From Tomocerus qinae (taxonomy: Eukaryota; Arthropoda; Collembola; Entomobryomorpha; Tomoceridae), in assembly GCA_020055645.1 (NCBI GenBank), contig CM034546.1, forward strand, positions 75,082,001 to 75,146,000: DNA of 64,000 nt, in the 5' to 3' direction. A program made the translations under genes and the position numbers. The notes under the pieces were generated by a model. The model was not told the origin of the DNA, did not search any database, and saw only the letters and a program-made list of their open reading frames with translations. Of the stretch, positions 42,413 through 54,608 are shown piece after piece. How positions within the stretch are numbered: position 1 is the first letter of the stretch; each line of letters opens with the position of its first letter.

Positions 42413-44702
42413 ATGCTGGAAGACGAATATATTGAGGAAGAAGGGGATGCTTCGGATTCGGATCCCACTGGAAACATTTGTCCTCCTGCTTTGCTGAACA
42501 ATGTGGTAATTCAAAATAATATCAAATATCCAATATTAACGCTGCATTTAATATGCTGTCATCGCATTGTAAGACATTTTACAAAACGTTGATGGTTTAG
42601 TATATCCAATATCTACCAAATGTTTTTTTATATAATCATCGGTAAAGCAGATTGAAATAGTCATTAATTAGTGAATTAGGTATGTTAGTAGAGATTGCTT
42701 GCTAGACACTAAAAAACTGTTATTTTGTTGTAAATGAAAATTAGATTTCGTACGTTGCCGATTGAAAAATATATGTGGCTGTGAAATGAAATTTTAGTGT
42801 TAATTTAGCATTTTTGAATTTAAAATAATTTGATGATGCAATGATTAAGAAATGATTTACTTTTATATTAAACTATAAAGTGAGTCAATATTTTTTGAAC
42901 GAAATTGATTAAACATTTTAAATTTTATACATTTTTGTTGAGTAATTAGTAATGATAATTAAATATTTTTGCATTGATAATTGAAAATAAAAAAATTATT
43001 AGTCCACTAAAAACTAAATAATAAGTTGATGACTGCTCCAAGCAAAATTCCCCAAAAACCGCTGCAAAATGAAAATAAAATTTTCTATTTTATCTCAAAT
43101 GAAAATTATATTATTATTTATCTGTGTTGTGGATCAATAGTTTTTAAAATTTAAAATTTAATACCATTTTTGCATTGATTTTTTTAGATACTTCGTAATA
43201 TCTTCAGATTTGTGGATTTCACGACGCTGGAAAAGTGCCGTCTCGTTTGCAGTAAGTGGAGATTAGTGTGTGAGCCGAATTTCAAGAAGCAAGCTCGAGT
43301 TTTATGTGACGACAAAAAAGAAGATTGCAATTTCAATTTTTTGAAGCGGTTGTTTTCTGATGAATCTGAAATTCCCTTTACGTCGTTGACATTGCATGGG
43401 AATCTAATGTGGAAGGCTGCAGAGGTGGAGGAGTTTTTCCGGTTTGAAGGAAGAGCAATTACGGATTTGCAGTTGGAAAACTTGAAGTTGCTAGACGGTT
43501 CAGGGAATGTGTGTCCAAATATAGATGTGACTACATTCATCACTCCGAATTTACGCCGACTTAGCATCCGAGAGAGGATTTATGCGGATGAAGAAGTTCC
43601 TTTCGACTATCAATTGCCCGTGTCGGTTTCCCTGGACGCATTAATGTCAGTAGATTATCTGTCGTTGAGTTGGTGCAAAATCAATCTTAAGCAAGATTGT
43701 CGTATTGCTCCAATCGAAATTGCCACTCTGAATTTCAACGAGTATTTTCTGAATGGAACTGAAATAGAAAACGTGCCACTTCGTGACTATTTCGATTTTC
43801 GGCGGCTTGAAAAATTATCTATTAATGATACTGATGGAAATATATCATTGGATTTGCAAGGATCGATCTCATTGAAGACTTTGGAACTGGGAGCGGATAC
43901 CAATTTAGTGAATTGGGAGACATCTGAATGGCGTGTGAATCGAATGAAATTGGAAGGCATCCACTTCCTTCAGCGAACTCAAATGAGCATTACAGAGTTG
44001 GAACTTTGGAGTTGTAAAGTTGAACTTTCGGTTTTGCCGAGAACTATTAAAACTCTAATTTTAGTAGAATGTGAAGAAATCCGTTGCAGTGCTCCTATTT
44101 ATATGTATCAATTGCAATGTCTGCAGTCTGTGAGAAATAGAAACCTTGACTTCCTGTCACACTTTCAAAATTGTGACAATATTACAGAATTAAGAATTTA
44201 CAATGATTCTAATGAACCTACCAAAGTTAGCTTAAATGTTGACAGTGTACCCAAAAATGTTAGTAAGCTTTTCATGTTTTGTGATAATGAGTTAGTAGGA
44301 GATAGAATTATTGAATTAGATACTCTTGTCCTTGCTGGCCCACGACCTAATGACATCAGCGACTTTGAATTCATCCAGCTTCGTCCTAAACATCTTATTT
44401 TCCTTAAAGATGAGTACCCATACAAATTCAATGATGATTGTATACGCAAAATCATCCAGCTGTCACAAGACACCTTTGAGTCCGTTACTGCTGGATTATT
44501 TCATTGGAATAATGGAAATGAATTCGCAGAGTCCTACGTTTTCAATTATGTCGACAGACAGGCGGAGTACTACACGTTTAAGCAGGGTCGGGGAGAGGCC
44601 GTTGGCTCCAAAGTCATTTGCGAAAAAGTCGGAGTTTTAACTGATAGTATTGATCATGATTTAGATGAATGGTGGGATTTTCCATCGGATTGCTTTCCAT
44701 GA
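42413..44702 (+). CDS. F-box protein with divergent leucine-rich C-terminus
   Basis: Two exons, 42413-42505 and 43188-44702, join in phase 0 (AATGTG|GTAATT and TTTTTAG|ATACTT) to give about 535 residues. The F-box spans the junction at about residues 25-62: PPALLNNV from exon 1 and ILRNIFRFVDFTTLEKCRLV plus CSKWR from exon 2, which has the Leu/Pro start, hydrophobic spacing and the VCSKWR end of the motif. F-box proteins bind SKP1 and present substrates to an SCF ubiquitin ligase. The rest (for example LSLSWCKINL, KLSINDTDGNISLDL, ITELELWSC) has irregular leucine-rich-repeat spacing, the usual substrate-binding part of FBXL proteins. The N-terminus is acidic (EDEYIEEEGDASDSD). No break seen. 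Substrate unknown; the protein may belong to a lineage-specific expansion. Confidence 0.75.
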
Positions 44703-44854
44703 GATGAAGACAGATTAGTCCCTCCTGCTTACATACCCCAAGTAATGTTGCAGGATTATATCAGCTATACTATATTTATATTTATTTACCTACACGAACA
44801 CTTATATCGTTGTCTCACGTCAATTAATTCTGCGTTTAAGTAAATATATATATA

Positions 44855-45980
44855 CAGGGTGGGCCTGAATGAACCGGAATTTTAACTTTGACTCTTAATA
44901 ATTCTGTAGTAGACAACTTTATTGAGACTAAAATAGCACCATCTGAAAGAGCATGCGTTTCTTAGTCAGAATTGAAATTATGAACACAATCGTAACTGAA
45001 AAACAGACTAAAGAAGGGCCCGAAAAAATTAGAAACAACAAAATCTTGTAAAATTTACATTTTGTAAAATTAAATTTTCACATTTTATGTTTGAAATGAA
45101 AATGGTGAGACTGGCGAGAGAGCAGAAAGTGTAAGGAATAAAGAGGTGAAAAAAGTTCAAATTGAATTTCAGCAAAAGTTTAACTTTGTTCCCAATTTTG
45201 ACACGGTCCCAAGTCGTTCTCTTTGTGTGTGGGCAGGCATGTGGTCAGAAGGCATCTTAAGTCCGTTTTTCTTTACAGCAAAATGTAATGTAATAAAACG
45301 TGTAAAACAACAAAATCTGGCCAGCAATAGCGTCACCAAACTATGAAAATTTTATGTTAATGCAAAAACTTCTCCCAGCTTCCCACTTCAGACTGGATGT
45401 CCGGGCATGGATGAACATTTCCCGGATAAATCGAAAGGTAGAGGCGGTCCAATTTCATTGTCCCCGCGTTCCCCTGATTTGAGCCCTATGGATTTTTCAG
45501 TATGGGGTTTGATGAAGGAGAACGTATGCTGGAAAGCCGAAGACTATGGCTCAACTTGAAGATGGATTTAAGATGCCTCCTGACCACATGCCTGCCCGTG
45601 CCCACACACAAAGGAAACGACATGGGACCGAGTCAAAATTGTGAACAAAGTTGAACTTTTGCTGAAATTCAATTTGAACCTTTTTCACCTCTTTATTCCT
45701 TACACTTTCTGCTCTCTCGCCAGTCTCAACCCTTTTCATTTCAAACATAAAATGTGAAAATTTAATTTTACAAAATGTAAATTTTACAAGATTTTGTTGT
45801 TTCTAATTTTTTCGGGCCCTTCTTTAGTCTGTTTTTGTGTTACGATTGTGTTCATAATTTCAATTCTGACTAAGAAACGCATGCTCTTTCAGATGGTACT
45901 ATTTTAGTCTCAATAAAGTTATCTACTACAGAATTATTAAGAGTCAAAGTTAAAATTCCGGTTCATTCAGGCCCACCCTG
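44855..45980 (+). mobile_element. Decayed mariner-type element with about 400-bp terminal inverted repeats
   Basis: The ends are CAGGGTGGGCCTGAATGAAC and its complement, set in TATATA runs on both sides, consistent with a TA target. The arms (44855 to about 45263, and about 45561-45980) are over 90% identical when inverted. The centre (about 45350-45560) still reads, with at least one frame change, as the C-terminal part of a Tc1/mariner transposase: HFRLDVRAWM, then GRGGPISLSPRSPDLSPMDF and SVWGL, where the Asp of the SPD motif is the third catalytic position in mariner proteins. The earlier catalytic region is missing. The short open frames within the arms mirror each other and are not genes. 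Confidence 0.85.
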
Positions 45981-47102
45981 TATATATATATATATATATT
46001 ATAAATAGATGATCTGTAATTTTTAATTTATTGTAATTTAACTTGTAACTTCATAATTAATGTATCTCTACACTCTACACTAACTGCATGCTCATAAAGC
46101 ATAATAATGTAAAATAACTAATGATTTGTATGTAGGCATGAATATATTAATAGTTTGTACTTCGTAGTAACAATGTTTTAAATAGTACTTAAGGTTTTTA
46201 AAAACTAAATATTTGTAGCTTGTTTGTATGGTATGTATTAATATGGTAGTTAATTAGTAAATGCATTAACGTACAGGTATTACTTAAATAGCGTCAAATC
46301 TTACTTCCCATTTTTTCTAATGCCCGATGCCCATTTGAATTAACAAGCATTAATATCATTACTAAAAATTACCGTATTGTTGAATGCAACCTACTTTACA
46401 GCATTTGCAATATTTTGATGTATTGCTAAGTCTGTAAATATAAGAATCAAATTATTATAGAATAATATCATTATAATAAATTGAAAAACATTTCAAAGCC
46501 ACTTATGAATTCTGATTTATTTCAAAACTATGCACAAATTTTCGGCTTGTATAATGTCATTTCATTTGTCATTCATTTTTTTCTTCGAATATTTTCGATT
46601 ACAAATAATTCGAATCATTTCGAGTAATGACGAACCAAAGTAAATGAATCCCAAAAACATTTTGAAAATGTTTTTGGGATTCATTTACTCATAAACCACA
46701 AGAGGCATTACTTTGATTTTAATTTTGTCATTATTTTTTGATATTAGTACATTCTGCTACTGATGCCACGTGTTCTGACTGAAAATGTATGCATATAAAA
46801 CAATTCGATAAAATCCAGGTTCTCATTTATATTAAGTGTTTTCAATAATGAACGAAATGTCAATATCATACAACTCATACATGCAAAAGGTTTCTTCATT
46901 TATATAAAAAGTAGTTCTTTGTACCATTAAAAGCTAGGAAAGACGGACTAAGTAAATATAGTAAACGTTGTAAATAATTTAAATGTCTATTTATATTTAC
47001 GTGTTGTGCTCAAAAATGTATAGCATAAAATATATCCTACAAAAATTGATTTGTAAGCGTTGGTGGAGAAAAAATTCTACTACATGCACCATTTCTAGCA
47101 CG
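45981..47102. other. Upstream region of gustatory receptor copy 1
   Basis: AT-rich. From about 46520 the sequence is duplicated upstream of copy 2 (about 49340 onwards), so it belongs to the duplicated unit and may contain the shared promoter. Contains a perfect palindrome at 46640-46688. Confidence 0.45.
46640..46688. repeat. Perfect 24-bp-arm palindrome
   Basis: GTAAATGAATCCCAAAAACA and TTTT pair perfectly with the complement to the right around a single central G. The equivalent region of copy 2 (near 49400-49445) has diverged sequence and lacks the right arm. Confidence 0.9.
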
Positions 47103-48990
47103 ATGGTCTCCGAAGTAACATTTCAAACATTTGAAAGATATTTTCATTTTTTCGGTGATACTATTCGGTGCACATTATTTGCGTGGAATAAAGAGAATCG
47201 TTGCTTAAAGAAAACAGATAATAAATTATCGATTTGGCACATTAACTCTGTATTCTGCGTTTTTAGTGTAGTTGCTGTGTATAGTACAGGACGATTGGTA
47301 AAAGAATTCTTTGTTCCAGATGAAAACTTCAAAGCCTACCAAGTAATACTGTACATTTTCTACCTCTTGGTGATAGTGATATCCACCTCAATCCATTGGA
47401 CACAATGGGGGGATTCGGATGGAGTAATTGACCTGGTAAATGGACTGATTTCCTTGAATTCTGGCTTCGAAGGTAAATAAATCTTTATTTTTAGCAACAT
47501 GCGTTATCAAGGGTGTATCAAGAAATCAAATTTAGGGGGTGCAAACATGTGAGCGGATTTTTCTTATGAATAAAACTAGTATTTACTAAATTTTGAGAAA
47601 TATCTAGTATATTTTTTGGAAAATTAGGCCCCTCCTAAATACGTCCTGGTGCGTAATAGTTCAATTTATGTTAAAGTTTTGCATTTTTAGTATTTTTACG
47701 GTTTCCTGCAGCATAATAAACCATTATTAAAACAATCTGTCTTCATGTTCTAAAATTTTTATTTGATAATATTTTTGATTATATCTCCATCGAGTTCCAA
47801 ATTTATTGTATACGTTGCAAAACAATATCCCCTAATTGATTCTAATATCGATCGTGTCGTTAACACTACTACAATGTTACAAGTCAAAATATCAGGGCTG
47901 CTACAAAGTAACAAACCGTTTTGTTTGAGGAGTTAGGTTTGGTATATTGTCGCAGTCATGATAAAATGATTTGTTACTTTGTAGCAGCCATGATAATTTG
48001 GTTTGTTACTTTGTAATGTTAAACAGGTCTGACAAATACAATTATAATATTCCTTAATTCAATAATAGTATTTAATGAATTTCTTAAGTCTAGTATAAAA
48101 TGCAAACCAACTCCTTCCCAATCTTTATAAATGTTGACACAACCAGAAAATATTTTATTACCATAGAGTGGTCGAATGGTTTAATCAAAAACGTACCAGA
48201 CAGCATCAAACAACCGAAAATACGCTCGTCTGAGAAAATCATGCAACATTCGATAAAAATAATTTTCATGGTTTCTGTTGTCGCGGCTCTTCTATCCTTA
48301 GCGTCTCCCGTGGATCCCATACAGAGATTTATTCTGGATTATTTGCCCCAGATCTACTATGACTATCTGCCAGTCGTGAAAGTCTTCTCCATCTTCACAA
48401 TAATGTTGGCTGCCTGGTACATCTGCAATTCAATTTTTCTGATTGTCCTAATATATGTGATTTTCGTCAATGTCGCTCAACTTCGATGGTCCATCTTAAA
48501 CGGGAACAACAAAGAAAGTCGATACAAACTGGCCACAGAAGCCCTGAAAAGGAGCCCGATTATGGCGTTGCGATTCATTGAAGAGTCCACTCTGATCCTT
48601 GATGCTGGTAATCGTTTCTGGGGAACAAGTGTTGCTATAACTATGTTTCTCGATGGTTCAACGATGGTCGTCTGCAACGTGGCAACAATAGCACTCTACG
48701 ATGCCATACCAATGCCAGGTTATCTACTTATGCCTGGTTGCTCAATCATCCTTTACATGATTTTTGGATATCTATTACCAATGGCAGAAACATTTCAAAA
48801 TGAGACATCGCATTTTTTAAATCAATGTCAAAGGAATCCAAATGCATACATTCGCAGAAAGGCCAGATCGTTGAGACCGCTTCAAGTGGATGTTGGAAAT
48901 TTCTTAAAAATTCACCAAGGATTCACATTGGAATATTTTGACACAGTAACGATTAAGTCCATTGATGTCATAATGTCTATTTCGATTTAG
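47103..48990 (+). CDS. Gustatory-receptor-like 7TM chemoreceptor, tandem copy 1
   Basis: Exon 1 (47103-47472) encodes the cytoplasmic N-terminus and TM1-TM2 (NSVFCVFSVVAVYSTGRLV; YQVILYIFYLLVIVISTSI). Exon 2 carries five more hydrophobic segments and a C-terminus (SLRPLQVDVGNFLKIHQGF, then TIKSIDVIMSISI) of the insect gustatory-receptor type, in a form I associate with springtails. These receptors are ligand-gated cation channels with an intracellular N-terminus. Exon 1 ends in phase 1; the phase-matched acceptor I find is ATTACCATAG at 48166, giving exon 2 as 48167-48990 and about 397 residues. A stronger-looking acceptor (TCTAG near 48096) is in the wrong phase unless a small exon is missed. 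The frame is open upstream to 46983, but copy 2 has a stop there, so I start at Met 47103. A likely AATAAA lies near 49063. Ligand unknown. Confidence 0.75.
47890..48030. repeat. Dispersed repeat family D, variant (GR copy 1 intron)
   Basis: CTGCTACAAAGTAACAAACC on the left faces GGTTTGTTACTTTGTA on the right, with TTTGTTACTTTGTAGCAGCC between, so the segment can fold. It is absent from the intron of GR copy 2, which holds other repeats. Confidence 0.55.
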
Positions 48991-50190
48991 GAGATATTAC
49001 TATACAATCCGTGTGTAGTAGTATAACCTATATTACCAATATTATAATGATGTGTAATAGTAGTAATAAATTAGAATTTTTGAATGGCAATGTCATTAAA
49101 TCTCCCATACATGTACCTAAATTGACGGAAATAATACTCAGGATATCCAGAAAAGTAATTTATTATTTGGGGAACGGTTGTTTGGACAATTAGAACAAGA
49201 TGAGATTGTGAGATATTGTCCTTCCTTAATTCCTTTCTTAAAGACTTGGCTAACGGAGTCGGAATGGCGTTGATAATAGTTTACGTATTTACGTACTGTA
49301 TGCTGTATGTCACAGAAAAGTGTTATTTTCTTACAAAGCATTATTTTTTTTCGTCGAATATTTTCGGCTACAAATAATTCGAATCATTTCGCGAGTAATG
49401 ACGAACCAGAGTAAAGGAATCCCGAAAATATTTTCAAAATGCTTTTTAAACCACAAGAGCCATTACCTTTTTTTTAAATTTGGTCATTATTTTTTGATAT
49501 TAGTACATTCTGCTACTGATGCCGTGTGTTCTGACTGAAAATGTTTGCATATCAAACAATTCGATAAAATCCAGGTTCTCATTTACATAAAGTGTTTTCC
49601 ATAACGAACGAAATGTCAATGTCATACAACTGAAATAATATGCAAAAGGTTTCTTCATTTACATAAAAGGTAGACATTCTTTGTACCAGCCTAGTAGCAT
49701 GTTCTAAAGCGTTCCACTACTGGAAGTTTAGGTTTATCTCCGTTTGTCTGCTGGACTGTTGCATGGATGGGTGACATGGCGACCGACTTGCCTTCGAGCA
49801 GACTGAGTTTCCAACATATTCAGCCCCTTGCTTGCCTTGAAAAATCCTAATGTATCTAGGTGAAAACTCCACGAAGTACCCTATTCGGCTCGGTGCTACT
49901 ACGGAATAGGTAAATTACTTGGAACTTCCTGCTGGGAGAAGAGTTGTACATTAGTATCGCGCAACAACTGAAGCCGCTTAAGTATAAAGCAATTACTTTA
50001 CTTTACTTTTACTTTATTAAAAGCTAGGGAAAGACGGATAAAGTAAATATAGTAAGGGTTGTAAATAATTTAAATGTCTATTTATATTTACGTGTTGTGC
50101 TCAAAAACGTATAGCATAAAATGTATCATATAAAAATTTATTTGCAAGCGCTGGTGAAGAAAAAATTCTACATGCACCATTTCGAGCACG
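48991..50190. other. Intergenic spacer between the two GR copies
   Basis: The left part (to about 49240) is the 3' flank of copy 1 and has a relative downstream of copy 2 (54365-54690). The right part (from about 49340) is the upstream flank of copy 2, similar to 46520-47102. A retroposon-like insertion sits at 49689-50015. No further gene. Confidence 0.6.
49689..50015 (+). mobile_element. SINE-like insertion in the GR copy 2 upstream region
   Basis: The equivalent site upstream of copy 1 reads TTGTACCATTAAAAGC without interruption. Here TTGTACCA is followed by about 327 bp of unrelated sequence that starts GCCTAGTAGCATGTTC and ends in a pyrimidine-rich ACTTTACTTT-type tail before TTAAAAGC. 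The length and tail suggest a SINE; I cannot firmly identify RNA polymerase III boxes, nor a clear target duplication. Confidence 0.65.
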
Positions 50191-53100
50191 ATGGTCTCCG
50201 AAGTAACATTTCAAACATTTGAAAGATATTTTCATTTTTTCGGTGACACTATTCGGTGCACATTATTTGCATGGAATAAAGAGAATCGTTGCTTAAAGAA
50301 AACAGATAATAAGTTATCGATTTGGCACATTAACTCTGTATTCTGCGTTTTTAGTGTAGTTGCTGTGTACAGTACAGGACGATTGGTAAAAGAATTCTTT
50401 GTTCCAGATGAAAACTTCGAAGCCTACCAAGTAATACTGTACATTTTCTACCTCTTGGTGATGGTGATATCCACCACAATCCATTGGACACTATGGGGGG
50501 ATTCGGACGGAGTAATTGACCTGATAAATGGGCTGTTTTCCTTGAATTCTGACTTCGAAGGTAAATAAGCTTTTGTGTTTAGCAACATGCGTAGTAGTTC
50601 ATTTTATGTAAAGGTTTTGTATTTTTACGGTTTCCTGCAGAATAATATTTAAAAAATTGTGGTATTATTATCTGTGTTTGTGGGTAAGAAGCTAGCAAGA
50701 AATCACAAAATTCTTTAGCAGATCAATGATATTTCCAATATTGGAGTTTGAATTCCACGCATTAATTTCCTACATTCATAATCCTAATAATCAGCTACCG
50801 ATGTCCGTTACATACAGTGATTCGTTCCCATCTTCTCAATATCTATCCTTCAAAAACTAGCATACCCAAGAAAAGTCTATTACGTTATGACACCCAAGGA
50901 AGAAGGAAGAGAAAGTTTTACTATGTAGGGGGGAGTGCTGCCGGTTGTTCCACTGCCATTGCCATTATCTGAAGTATTTCTTATCAATAAGCCTTCTTAT
51001 CAATCATTTTTTATATAGATGTAAGCTTCTTAAATAGAAACTATTACAAACAATTTTTAAAATTCGTTGGAAAATGTGGCTTCAAAAAAATAATTTTGGA
51101 TTTTGAGCCTTCAAAGTAAATTTTTCATATTTAACAAAACTTTTATTTCAAGCCGTTGTGACTAACATTGAAAGGTATTGAATGTTTTGGCGAACAGTAC
51201 TGATACTCAGGATTGACATTTGATAATTGTTGTAAATTTTTGCTTTTACCCCTTCCAGGGAAAATTGATCATTATTAAAACGTGCAAGGGCTTTTGGTTG
51301 TCCGACTAGTGCATGCTGTTTGTTGTCCCCATTAAATATTATGGTTAAAAAATTTTAAAAACAAATTTTAACTTGATTAATCAATTATGGTTTGTTTAAA
51401 GATAATATCTCTACTTTATTTCAATGTCAATGATTTCGCACCGTTTTTACGGTTGCATTTCCAACAGCAGCGTCTGTGATGTTTTCTTTTATGAATTTCT
51501 AACTGTTTCCATTTTATCTTCTTTTTGACGGTAAGAAAGTTGCGAAATCATTGAAATTTTAGGCAAAACCAGGAGTAAATAAAAATGAAGTTAAAATTAT
51601 AGAACTTTCATTGCTTTATGACCATTAATTTCAACTCGGACAACCGACAACACCCTTTCAGACAACCGGCAACACCGTCTCAGACAACCGACAACACCGT
51701 CTCAGAAAACCAACAACATCGTCTCAAACAACCGACAACGCGCTCTCAAACAACCGACAACACGCTCTCAAACAACCGACAACACGCTCTCAGACAACCG
51801 ACAACACCCCCTCAGACAACCGACAACACCCTCACGAACAACCGACAACACTCTCTCAGACAACCGACAACACCCTCTCAGACAACCGACAACACCCTCT
51901 CAGACAACCGACAACACCCTCACGAACAACCGACAACACTCTCTCAGACAACCGACAACACCCTCTCAGACAACCGACAACACCCTCTCAGACAACCGAC
52001 AACACCCTCTCAGACAAACGACAACACCCTCTCGAACAACCGACAACACCCTCTCGAACAATCGACAACACCCTCTCGAACAACCGACAACACCCTCTCG
52101 AACAACCGACAACACCCTCTCGAACAACCGACAACACCCTCTCGAACAATCGACAACCCCCCCCTCAGACAACCGACAACACCCTCTCAGACAACCGACA
52201 ACACCCTCTCAGACAACCGACAACACCCTTTCAGAAAACCGACAACACCCTCTCGAACAACCGACAACACGTAAATAACATTAATTTTAACCTGTATTAA
52301 GAGATATGTGGTTGGTGCAATGGTGAAATTGGTTTTGTTTGTACCCAAGACCTTAACAAATAAATTGTAAAAAAAATGTGAGAAATGCTATAGTTTAATT
52401 GCAAAATAATCAAAACAAAATCTCGGACAACCGACAGCGCTCTCTCGCTCCCCTACACGTCTCTCAACGAAAACTCTCTTCAGAGCTCCATGCTGTCTTT
52501 AAACCGCACCTCACACCCACTTTTTTGCACAAATTGCAAGTTCTTTTGTTATAAAAGAACTAGTAACCTTAAAACCATGGTTTCGGATATCCCCATTTCC
52601 AAGCAAATTTTGTTGAACACCGAGAAATCCCACGAATTTGGGAAATAGTGGGAAATGAGTGTCGACATCTTCAGAGATTAGGGTCTATTTCCCACTTGAT
52701 TTTTCTATTTTCCATTTTTCCACCCACTTGGCCTTTATGTTTCAAACTTTCCACTAAGAAATTTCCCATTTCTTTCATTTTCCACTCTAAACCGTGCTTA
52801 AAAACAATCAATATTTTAGCCAGCGAACCAACATAATAATATCGTCGCACTAACATTACAATGTGACAAACTATTCCGTCAAGAAGTCTACAATAGGACA
52901 TAAACCATTTCATCAACGAGTCTACAATGTGACATCCCGATAAGTAATTGGTACGGTATAACACATTGTAGTCTCTTTGATAAATTGGCTTGTCACATTG
53001 TAGACTTTTTGACAAAAGTACTTCTCACATTATAGACGTTGACGTCGGGAAATTCCCGGAACTGGTCTCAACTATCCGAGACTTGATGCCCCATTTGCTA

Positions 53101-54045
53101 CCTTAATTCAATAAAATGTTTATTATTTTATGAATATTTTAAGTCTAGTATAAAATGCAAACCAACTCCTTCCCAATCTTTATAAATGTTGACACAACCA
53201 GAAAATATTTTATTACCATAGAGTGGTCGAATGGTTTAATCAAAAACGTACCAGACAGCATCAAACAACCGAAAATACGCTCGTCTGAGAAAATCATGCA
53301 ACATTCGATAAAAATAATTTTCATGGTTTCTGTTGTCGCGGCTCTTCTATCCTTAGCGTCTCCCGTGGATCCCATACAGAGATTTATTCTGGATTATTTG
53401 CCCCAGATCTACTATGACTATCTGCCAGTCGTGAAAGTCTTCTCCATCTTCACAATAATGTTGGCTGCCTGGTACATCTGCAATTCAATTTTTCTGATTG
53501 TCCTAATATATGTGATTTTCGTCAATGTCGCTCAACTTCGATGGTCCATCTTAAACGGGAACAACAAAGAAAGTCGATACAAACTGGCCACAGAAGCCCT
53601 GAAAAGGAGCCCGATTATGGCGTTGCGATTCATTGAAGAGTCCACTCTGATCCTTGATGCTGGTAATCGTTTCTGGGGAACAAGTGTTGCTATAACTATG
53701 TTTCTCGATGGTTCAACGATGGTCGTCTGCAACGTGGCAACAATAGCACTCTACGATGCCATACCAATGCCAGGTTATCTACTTATGCCTGGTTGCTCAA
53801 TCATTCTTTACATGATTTTTGGATATCTATTACCAATGGTAGAAACATTTCAAAATGAGACATCGCATTTTTTAAATCAATGTCAAAGGAATCCAAATGC
53901 ATACATTCGCAGAAAGGCCAGATCGTTGAGACCGCTTCAAATTGATGTTGGAAATTTCTTTAAAATTCACCAGGGATTCACATTGGAATATTTTGACACA
54001 GTCACAATTAAGTCCATTGATGTCATAATGTCTATTTCGATTTAG
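50191..54045 (+). CDS. Gustatory-receptor-like 7TM chemoreceptor, tandem copy 2
   Basis: Same gene structure as copy 1: exon 1 50191-50560 and exon 2 53222-54045 by the same phase-matched acceptor (ACCATAG before AGTGG), about 397 residues. Over the two readings exon 1 differs from copy 1 at about 7 of 123 residues (for example FEAYQV against FKAYQV, and LNSDFEG against LNSGFEG), while the exon 2 reading differs at only about 3 of 275 (PMVETF, LQIDVGNFFK). The intron is about 2.66 kb, four times longer than in copy 1, because of a 22-bp minisatellite and other insertions. No frame break in either exon. The coding exons are intact, so both copies could be functional; the ligand is unknown. Confidence 0.75.
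51640..52272 (+). repeat. 22-bp minisatellite in the GR copy 2 intron
   Basis: About 29 copies of ACAACCGACAACACCCTCTC plus AG or GA. Subtypes (CTCAGACA, CTCGAACA, CTCACGAACA) are clustered, with a repeated block near 51830 and 51910. Since 22 bp is not a multiple of three and no frame of the unit has a stop, a long open frame (51618-52274) arises by chance. It is not a gene. Confidence 0.93.
52855..53040. repeat. Dispersed repeat family D, copy 2 (GR copy 2 intron)
   Basis: Contains TTACAATGTGACAA, GTCTACAATGTGACATCC and GGCTTGTCACATTGTAGAC in both orientations, with the same wording as 9580-9672. It lies just upstream of exon 2 of GR copy 2. Confidence 0.5.
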
Positions 54046-54455
54046 GAGATATTCCTATACAATCATAATTATAGTAGTACTAGTAGCCCCCAGCATAATA
54101 TGTGACTAAATTTCGAAGGGTAGGTATCCAGCTTAATCATGCGTATTGGATATTGGGGCCAAGCACGTAACCAGAAGAGGTTAGATAGAAGGCCCCCTAG
54201 AAGATAGAAGCTCAGTTTTTGCCATAACTATTTGTTGCGACCCCTCCCCCCTTACCCCAATTCCTGGATACGTGCCTGAGCACGCCATACCACGTATAGT
54301 TACATACATATAGGTAAATATATTGCTCTATCTAAAACGGTGGTTATAATATAGAGATAGCCTAATTTATGTGTAATAATAGTAGTAATAAATTAGAATT
54401 ATTGAATGGGAATGTAATGAAATCTCCCATACGTAACTTAAATTGACGGAAATAA
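54046..54455. other. 3' flank of GR copy 2 with a repeat shared with 55785-55975
   Basis: ACTAGTAGCCCCCAG, AATCATGCGTATTGG and TTGCTCTATCTAAAACGGTG recur in the same order at 55785-55975. The segment from about 54365 matches the 3' flank of GR copy 1. Confidence 0.55.
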
Positions 54456-54608
54456 TTGTAATTGTAATTGCAATAGCTTTATTGTCAAACACTACACAGA
54501 TTCATTATCACATGAAACTGATTTCCAATAGAGGACAAGAAACAAACATAATGGCAACACAACAATTTAATAAATGTAATCAGTCATGTTAGTATACAAT
54601 AGAAATAC
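54456..54608 (-). mobile_element. Short LINE/SINE 3' end inserted downstream of GR copy 2
   Basis: The copy 1 flank reads ACGGAAATAATACTCAGG; here the same site is split by about 153 bp with an AATAA duplication at each side (54451-54455 and 54609-54613). The insertion, read on the minus strand, ends CAATTACAATTACAA, a repeat tail like that of many LINE families, preceded by AATAAAGCTATTG. Confidence 0.65.

Noticed and set aside
45146..45748. Two similar open frames facing each other
   Set aside because: They are the same arm sequence of the mariner-type foldback read from both sides.
46983..47102. 40-residue N-terminal extension of GR copy 1
   Set aside because: The aligned upstream region of copy 2 contains an in-frame stop, so the extension is not conserved as coding; the start at 47103 is preferred.
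48096..48166. TCTAG acceptor giving a longer GR exon 2
   Set aside because: The acceptor near 48096 is phase 0 while exon 1 ends in phase 1, giving an immediate stop; the acceptor at 48166 fits. I kept the doubt in the gene entry.
51640..52272. CRISPR-like or gene-like array
   Set aside because: Contiguous 22-bp units without spacers; the long frame is a periodicity effect.
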